In this document: positions 59,254-64,000 of the stretch, piece after piece
How the letters are laid out: every line of letters starts with the position of its first letter
Numbering within the stretch: position 1 is the first letter of the stretch
Source of the DNA: Actinobacteria bacterium OV320
GTDB lineage: Bacteria > Actinomycetota > Actinomycetes > Streptomycetales > Streptomycetaceae
DNA: 64,000 nucleotides
Reading direction: 5' to 3'
NCBI GenBank assembly: GCA_001298545.1
Contig: LJCX01000029.1
Coordinates: 682,001 to 746,000 of the forward strand
Notes under the pieces: model-generated
What the model was told of the DNA's origin: nothing
Databases searched by the model: none
What the model saw: the letters and a program-made list of their open reading frames with translations, nothing else
Program-made: the position numbers and the translations under genes

Positions 59254-60094
59254 ATGCCCGACACCGCCCGCACCGGCCTGGCCGGCGCCCTGCTGTACCT
59301 CTGCACGGACGCCCGCACCCGTCAGGGGGACCTCCCGGAGTTCCTGGACGCGGTCCTCGCGGGCGGTGTCGACATCGTCCAGCTGCGCGACAAGGGCATC
59401 GAGGCGGCCGAGGAACTGGAGCACCTCGAGGTGTTCGCCGACGCCTGCGCCCGGCACGGCAAGCTGCTCGCGGTCAACGACCGCGCGGACGTCGCGCACG
59501 CGGCCGGCGCCGACGTGCTCCACCTCGGCCAGGGCGACCTGCCGGTCCCCGCGGCTCGCGCGATCCTCGGCGAGGAGGTCCTCGTCGGCCGCTCCACGCA
59601 CTCGGAGGCGGAGGCCGGGGTCGCCGCCGTCCAGGAGGGTGTCGACTACTTCTGCACCGGCCCGTGCTGGCCCACCCCCACCAAGCCCGGCCGGCCCGCC
59701 CTCGGCCTCGACCTGGTCCGGCACACGGCCGCCCTCGGCACCGACCGCCCCTGGTTCGCCATCGGCGGCATCGACCTCGGCAACCTGGACGAGGTACTCG
59801 CGGCGGGCGCCCCCCCGGGGCGCGCGGGCCCGGGGGGCACCGGGGCGGGCGACCCGGGGGCGGCGGGGGCGGGGGGCGCGGGGGGGGGGGGGGGGGGGGG
59901 GCGGGCGGCGCCCGCCCCCGGCCCGCCCCGGGCCCCGCCGCCCCTGGTTCGCCATCGGCGGCACCGACCTCGGCAACCTGGACGGGGTCCTCGCGGGGGG
60001 CGCCCGCCGGGTCGTCGTCGTCCGGGCGATCACGGACGCGGACGACCCGGGTGCCGCGGCGGCGGAGTTCGCGAAGCGGCTGCGCGAGGCGTGA
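59254..60094 (+). pseudogene. thiE: Thiamine-phosphate synthase ThiE, frame broken by a 193-bp insertion
   Basis: ThiE joins the pyrimidine and thiazole halves of thiamine. The first 186 residues read well (QLRDKG, NDRADVAHAAGADVLHLGQ, GPCWPTPTKPGRPALGL, PWFAIGGIDLGNLDEVLA). Then a GC-rich stretch with a 22-G run interrupts the gene, after which PWFAIGGTDLGNLDGVLA is repeated in another frame and the normal end RRVVVVRAITDADDP follows. Removing 193 bp restores 648 bp, or 215 residues, the family length. So the gene is probably intact in the organism and broken only in this assembly. ATG after a GGGGGG run. Confidence 0.85.
59812..59937. other. Low-complexity GC junction with 22-G run (probable assembly artefact)
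   Basis: The stretch consists almost wholly of G and C and includes G x22 at 59880-59901. Its first half aligns base for base with the true thiE continuation (60004-60070), with A/T replaced by G/C, as expected of a degraded read tail. Confidence 0.85.
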
Positions 60095-60200
60095 TCCGGC
60101 CGGCCCCGGCCGGTACTTCCGGCACGGCCGGCACGTCTGGTACGGCTGTCCCAAGGGGTGGACAACAAGTCGACAAACCGGGCAAATTTCCCGCATCGGG

Positions 60201-60229
60201 TTGGGGGACCGCCCACCCCTGGCTAACCT
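60201..60229 (+). promoter_or_regulatory. metF promoter giving a leaderless message
   Basis: TTGGGG (60201-60206) and TAACCT (60224-60229) are 17 bp apart. TAACCT ends 6 nt before the metF ATG, so transcription should begin at or next to the start codon. Confidence 0.65.
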
Positions 60230-60235
60230 GCGGGT

Positions 60236-61159
60236 ATGGCCCTAGGAACCGCATCCACCAGGACGGACCGCGCGCGCACTGTGCGCGACATCCTGGCGAC
60301 CGGCAAGAAGACGTACTCGTTCGAGTTCTACGCGCCGAAGACGCCCAAGGGTGAGCGGAGCCTGTGGAACGCGCTGCGCCGGGTCGAGGCGGTCGCCCCT
60401 GACTTCGTCTCGGTGACGTACGGTGCCGGCGGCTCCACCCGGGCGACCACGGTCAAGGAGACCCAGCAGATCGTCGTCGACACCACCCTCACGCCGGTCG
60501 CGCACCTCACCGCCGTGGACCACTCCATCGCCGAGCTGCGCAACATCATCGGCCAGTACGCCGACGCCGGGATCCGCAACATGCTCGCCGTGCGCGGCGA
60601 CCCGCCCGGCGACCCCATGGGCGCGTGGGTACCGCACCCCCAGGGCCTGACGTACGCAGCCGAACTCGTCCGGCTCATCAAGGAGTCGGGCGACTTCTGC
60701 GTGGGTGTCGCGGCCTTCCCCGAGATGCACCCGCGCTCCGGGGACTGGGACACGGACGTCACGCACTTCGTCGACAAGTGCCGGGCCGGCGCCGACTACG
60801 CCATCACGCAGATGTTCTTCGAGCCCGAGTCCTATCTGCGGCTGCGCGACCGCGTCGAGGCGGCCGGCTGTGTGACTCCGGTCATCCCCGAGGTCCTGCC
60901 GGTGACGAGTGTGAAGATGTTGGAGAGCCTGCCCAGGCTCAGCAACGCCCACTTCCCGGCCGCCCTGAAAGAGCGGATCCTCACAGCCAAAGACGATCCG
61001 GCCGCTGTACGCTCCATTGGCATCGACTTCGCCACGGAGTTCTGCGCACGGCTGCTGGCCGAGGGAGTGCCCGGACTGCACTTCATCACGCTCAACAACT
61101 CCACGGCGACGCTGGAAATCTACGAGAACCTGGGCCTGCACCATCCGCCGCAGGCCTAG
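60236..61159 (+). CDS. metF: 5,10-methylenetetrahydrofolate reductase MetF
   Basis: A 307-residue FAD enzyme that makes methyl-tetrahydrofolate for methionine synthesis. Blocks: YSFEFYAPKTPKGE (catalytic Glu), SVTYGAGGSTR, PVAHLTAVDHS, MLAVRGDPPGDP, ITQMFFEPESYL and GIDFATEFCARLL. There is no ribosome site; the ATG is placed as the first base of a likely leaderless transcript. In this genome segment the SAM-sensing RNA sits at 20.7 kb, not here. The next gene follows in the same direction at 56 bp. Confidence 0.95.
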   Translation: MALGTASTRTDRARTVRDILATGKKTYSFEFYAPKTPKGERSLWNALRRVEAVAPDFVSVTYGAGGSTRATTVKETQQIVVDTTLTPVAHLTAVDHSIAELRNIIGQYADAGIRNMLAVRGDPPGDPMGAWVPHPQGLTYAAELVRLIKESGDFCVGVAAFPEMHPRSGDWDTDVTHFVDKCRAGADYAITQMFFEPESYLRLRDRVEAAGCVTPVIPEVLPVTSVKMLESLPRLSNAHFPAALKERILTAKDDPAAVRSIGIDFATEFCARLLAEGVPGLHFITLNNSTATLEIYENLGLHHPPQA

Positions 61160-61215
61160 ACCGGTCGCATTCACATACGACACACTGCGTAGCGGCCACT
61201 GGGAGAGGGGCGTAC

Positions 61216-62247
61216 ATGGGCTGGACGGTCCTCTACATCGCGTTTGGCTTTGTCGCGCTGTGGCTGCTCGGCGAGGTTCTGCTGCAGTACAAGGCGCGGC
61301 TGCGCTGGCGGTTGCTGGCTTTCGTCGGCTTCCTCGGCGTGGTCCTCGGTGTCCTGATCCCGTCGGTCGTCGTCATCGCACTGGGCGCGGCCGCCTTCGC
61401 GGTCGGCCAGACCTACGTCACGCTGTCGTTCCGGCGCGGCTTCGCCGAGGGCTGGGCCTTCCGGCGCGGGGACGCGGATGCGGACGGTGAGGACGGGGCC
61501 GTCACCAAGCGGCGCCGCGGCAAGGCCGAGCGCAAGGACCCGACGCTCGAGGTCTCCGGTCTGGAGGCGGGCGAGGCCGGTATCGGCTCCGATGCGCAGT
61601 ACGGCACCGGCGACGTGGCGTTCGGCCAGGACAGGAACGCCTTCGGCGACAAGAGCGCCTCCGGCGACGACGACTACGACCGGGACGACGTCTTCACGCC
61701 CGCGGCCCGCGGCGCCGACCCCTCGGCCGCCGAGACCACGTCCGTGTACGAGCCGCAGCCCCTGCCCGACGACACCGGCTCCTACGGCATATACAGCGAC
61801 ACCGCGTACGCGGCCGCGGGCGGCCAGGGCCAGGCGCAGGGCCAGCCCCAGGACCAGTACGCGACGGCCGCCCAGAGCACGGACCAGAACTACGGGTACG
61901 ACACGTACTCCGGGTACCACCAGCAGCAGTACGGCTACGACGCCACCGGCGAGCAGCAGTACGCCGCCTACTCCGACCCGTACATCGGCACCCAGACCTA
62001 CGGCGGCGGCTCCTACGACGCCGGCTACGGCCAGCAGCAGTACGGGCAGCAGGCCTACGGCCAGGAGCAGTACGGCACCGGCGGCTACGGGGAGACCCCG
62101 GCCGGCGGCGTCTGGGTCCCGCAGCAGCGCAGCACCGACGACCCGCTGGGCGGCGAACTCCCGCCCGAGCAGCAGTACCCGTACCAGGGCGACGGCCAGC
62201 AGCAGCACGGCCAGGGCAACGGCTACGACGAGCAGTATCGGTTCTGA
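61216..62247 (+). CDS. Membrane protein with a long Gln/Tyr/Gly-rich tail
   Basis: A 343-residue protein. Two helices occupy residues 1-70 (WTVLYIAFGFVALWLLGEVL; GVVLGVLIPSVVVIALGA). The next ~100 residues are acidic/basic, with a KRRRGKAERK patch. From about residue 195 to the end the sequence is low-complexity and dominated by Gln, Tyr and Gly (QQQYGYDATGEQQYA, GQQQYGQQAYGQEQYG), resembling prion-like or phase-separating tails and the tails of some divisome proteins. ATG with GAGAGGGG upstream. Function unknown. Confidence 0.8.
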   Translation: MGWTVLYIAFGFVALWLLGEVLLQYKARLRWRLLAFVGFLGVVLGVLIPSVVVIALGAAAFAVGQTYVTLSFRRGFAEGWAFRRGDADADGEDGAVTKRRRGKAERKDPTLEVSGLEAGEAGIGSDAQYGTGDVAFGQDRNAFGDKSASGDDDYDRDDVFTPAARGADPSAAETTSVYEPQPLPDDTGSYGIYSDTAYAAAGGQGQAQGQPQDQYATAAQSTDQNYGYDTYSGYHQQQYGYDATGEQQYAAYSDPYIGTQTYGGGSYDAGYGQQQYGQQAYGQEQYGTGGYGETPAGGVWVPQQRSTDDPLGGELPPEQQYPYQGDGQQQHGQGNGYDEQYRF

Positions 62248-62305
62248 CGGCCGCGTCTTCCCGGGAACGCCTGCTGTCGGGGCGGCCGCCGGGAAGCCCG
62301 GTGGC

Positions 62306-63778
62306 TCACTGCGAGCCCCGGAACTGCGGGCCCTCCACGATCAGTCCGGACACCAGCGCGCCCGACATGCCCGCGTGCGGCAGTCCGCCGCCCGGGTGCG
62401 ACCAGCCGCCGACCGTGAACAGCCCTTGCAGGCCTGTGGAGTTGGCGGGATGCAGCAGCCGCCCCCCGGCCGCGGCCAGGGCCGGCGCCGGGACCGCCCC
62501 GCCCGCCGCGCCGGTCTCCCGCGCGATGTCGGCGGGGGTGCGCACCTCGCGCCACAGGACGCGGTCGCGCAGACCGGGGACGGCTCGCTCGGCGGCCGCG
62601 ACCAACGCGTCCACGTGCGCCTCGTGAATCTCCGCGCCCGCGGGCACCACCGCACCGAGCGTGACCGCCTCGTGGGCGCCGTCCGGGACCAGGGCAGGGT
62701 CGTCGGGCCGTAGAACCGTCACCGTCGGCCGCGCGGGCACGGACGGCGCCGTACCGAAGAGGCTCTCCGACTCGCCGTCACGGTCCACCGAGTGCACCAC
62801 CGTCCGGTGCGCGGTCCCCTCCGGCCGGGCGCCGCGCAGCGCGAGCAGTACGGTCAGCCGGCTCGGCAGGCCCTGCGGGGGCGCGACCTCGCCGTCCGCG
62901 CGGGCGGGCAGACCGGCGGCGCTGCCGGGGGCGACCACGAAGTCCGCCTCCCGCACCTCGCCGTCGGCGAGTTCCACGCCCACCGCCCGGCCGTCCTTCT
63001 CCAGGATCCGGGTGACCTCGGCGCCGAAGACGAACTCCACCCGGCGGGCCAGGCACCGCTCGTGGACCGCGCGGGCCAGCTCGCGCATCCCCCCGCGCAC
63101 GTACCAGGTACCGAAGGCGTGCTCCATGTACGGCAGCACGGCCGCGCTCGCCGGGGTGACCCGCGGGTCCAGGCCGTACGCGAGCGCGTGGCCCTCCAGC
63201 AGCGCGGTGAGCCGGGGGTCACGCAGCTCCCAGGCGCCGACCTCGGCGAGCGTGCCCGCCCGACGGGTGCGCAGCAGGCGCTTGTGCGGGACCGCCGGGT
63301 AGGGCTCGCGGGCGGCCAGCACCGACCAGTCGTCCCACAGGGGCTCCTCCAGGAGCGGACGGCGGGTGCGGTCCCAGGCCTCGCGGGCCCGGACCAGGAA
63401 GTCGCCCCAGCGCTGCCCGGCCGGCGCCCCGAGCGCCGCGTCCAGCGCCGCGACGACCCCCGCGCGCGAGGCATTCGGCAGCGCCACCTCGGTGCCGTCC
63501 GCGAAGACGTGCCGGGCGGACGGATCGACCTGGACCAGCTCGACGCAGGCCTCCAGCGGCTCCTTGCCGGTCTTGACGAAGAGGTCGCGGTAGACGGCGG
63601 GAAGGGGCAGCAGACCGGGACCGGTGTCGAAACCGAACCCGTCCCGCTCGAAGCGCCGCACCGCTCCGCCGTACGTCTGCGTACGCTCGTACACCGTCAC
63701 CCGGTGGCCCGCGACGGCCAGCCGGGCGGCCGCCGTCAGCGCGCCCATCCCGGCGCCGATCACCGCAATCCCTGCCAT
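62306..63778 (-). CDS. CrtI-type (phytoene desaturase-like) FAD oxidoreductase
   Basis: A 490-residue flavoprotein. The FAD motif AVIGAGMGALTAAARLAVAG and the block YGGAVRRFERDGFGFDTGPG at the N-terminus, and the C-terminal GLQGLFTVGGWSHPGGGLPH, are typical of carotenoid desaturases and related retinol saturases. No crtB or other carotenoid gene is near, so the substrate is unclear. The ATG at 63778 (MAGIAVIG) has TAAAGT 7 nt upstream; the in-frame start 24 bp earlier lies in the promoter. Confidence 0.87.
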   Translation of the reverse strand: MAGIAVIGAGMGALTAAARLAVAGHRVTVYERTQTYGGAVRRFERDGFGFDTGPGLLPLPAVYRDLFVKTGKEPLEACVELVQVDPSARHVFADGTEVALPNASRAGVVAALDAALGAPAGQRWGDFLVRAREAWDRTRRPLLEEPLWDDWSVLAAREPYPAVPHKRLLRTRRAGTLAEVGAWELRDPRLTALLEGHALAYGLDPRVTPASAAVLPYMEHAFGTWYVRGGMRELARAVHERCLARRVEFVFGAEVTRILEKDGRAVGVELADGEVREADFVVAPGSAAGLPARADGEVAPPQGLPSRLTVLLALRGARPEGTAHRTVVHSVDRDGESESLFGTAPSVPARPTVTVLRPDDPALVPDGAHEAVTLGAVVPAGAEIHEAHVDALVAAAERAVPGLRDRVLWREVRTPADIARETGAAGGAVPAPALAAAGGRLLHPANSTGLQGLFTVGGWSHPGGGLPHAGMSGALVSGLIVEGPQFRGSQ

Positions 63779-63816
63779 GCCCGCGACTTTATCGGCCGCC
63801 ACCGACAGTCACGTCG

Positions 63817-63999
63817 TCAGCCCGGTGGCGGCGGCCACGGGAGCCGGGCGAGCCGGCGTTCCTCCCGCCGCTGCGCCCTGCGCCGCAGGAACCGGCGGAT
63901 CCGCGAGACCAGGAGGAAGAGCACCGCCAGACCTGCCAGCAGCAGCGCCCCCGCGATGATCGCGGCCGCTTCCGGGTGGAACATCGCGAACGTCACGAT
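63817..63999 (-). CDS. C-terminal part of (or whole) small membrane protein
   Basis: The frame is open to the window edge on the minus strand. It reads FHPEAAAIIAGALLLAGLAV, a single helix continuing FLLVSRIR, then a very basic, Arg-rich tail ending RLPWPPPPG and a stop. An in-frame GTG at 63996 could be the start of a ~60-residue protein, or the gene may extend beyond the window. 38 bp upstream of the CrtI-like gene, same strand. Function unknown. Confidence 0.6.
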   Translation of the reverse strand: MVTFAMFHPEAAAIIAGALLLAGLAVLFLLVSRIRRFLRRRAQRREERRLARLPWPPPPG

Positions 64000-64000
64000 C

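Noticed and set aside
59880..59901. 22-G run as a G-quadruplex or regulatory element
   Set aside because: It lies inside a broken, partly duplicated thiE with degraded flanks; an assembly artefact explains it better.
1..64000. tRNA, rRNA, insertion sequences, integrases, phage genes
   Set aside because: I looked for T-loop GTTCGA patterns with acceptor stems, transposase/integrase motifs and terminal inverted repeats and found none that hold up.

Overview
The window is a stretch of a high-GC actinobacterial chromosome, almost certainly Streptomyces. The grounds are strong G/C at third codon positions, many GTG and TTG starts, twin P60 hydrolases, an actinobacterial cytochrome bcc-aa3 branch with CtaF, a SAM-IV-type riboswitch, and a gene order that I recall (not searched) as matching the S. 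coelicolor SCO2101-SCO2163 region in reverse and, more loosely, M. tuberculosis Rv2172c-Rv2204c. I see no prophage, insertion sequence, CRISPR array, tRNA, rRNA or secondary-metabolite cluster; this is core chromosome.

Layout. 0-10 kb: end of an RND pump, a receptor-like Ser/Thr kinase with a beta-propeller, nadA and erpA (divergent, with palindromes between them), a large acidic membrane protein, a 69-aa ORF, a PfkB/adenosine-kinase-like gene and a cysteine desulfurase-TusA fusion. 10-19.4 kb: the respiratory block ctaC-ctaD-ctaF and ctaE-qcrC-qcrA-qcrB, interrupted by an L,D-transpeptidase and a pseudo-receiver protein. 19.5-25.3 kb: trpD, a SAM-IV-type riboswitch ahead of a class V aminotransferase, an Lrp-domain protein with a rhomboid protease, a zinc-ribbon protein and a NYN-domain protein. 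25.4-29 kb: two tandem secreted NlpC/P60 hydrolases and a gluzincin-like lipoprotein. 29-43 kb: PadR/MATE divergent pair, GT87 and PimB'-like glycosyltransferases, a dead GMC oxidoreductase fragment, fadD, phosphoesterase, SRPBCC protein, ArsA-like ATPase, glkA, EEP nuclease, hydrolase and acyltransferase (an envelope/lipid block). 43-50 kb: a MacS-type two-component pair, pfkA, a fused anthranilate synthase with a trp attenuator, and type II DAHP synthase. 50-64 kb: bfd/bfr with an iron box, a molybdopterin oxidoreductase, endonuclease IV, a PASTA kinase, the thiO-thiS-thiG operon under a TPP riboswitch, a ferredoxin-reductase-like flavoprotein, a Rv2175c-like DNA-binding protein, thiE, metF, a Q/Y-rich membrane protein and a CrtI-like oxidoreductase.

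How the genes fit together. The bcc-aa3 genes make the main proton-pumping terminal branch. nadA, erpA, the desulfurase-TusA fusion, the thi genes and metF supply NAD, Fe-S clusters, thiazole sulfur and methyl-folate. trpD, trpE(G) and DAHP synthase serve aromatic synthesis, with a classic Trp-codon leader peptide. glkA and pfkA feed glycolysis. The PASTA kinase plus the Rv2175c-like protein recall the mycobacterial PknL/Rv2175c pair.

The main surprises are regulatory or structural: the SAM-IV-type element with a hairpin and a six-codon uORF, a probably leaderless trpL attenuator, a 12-bp repeat carrying an SD-like motif at thiS, alternative hairpins before the first P60 gene, and many starts with a TANNNT box 6-8 nt upstream. 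thiE carries a 193-bp insertion with a 22-G run that looks like an assembly error. All family calls come from reading the sequence; no database search was run.
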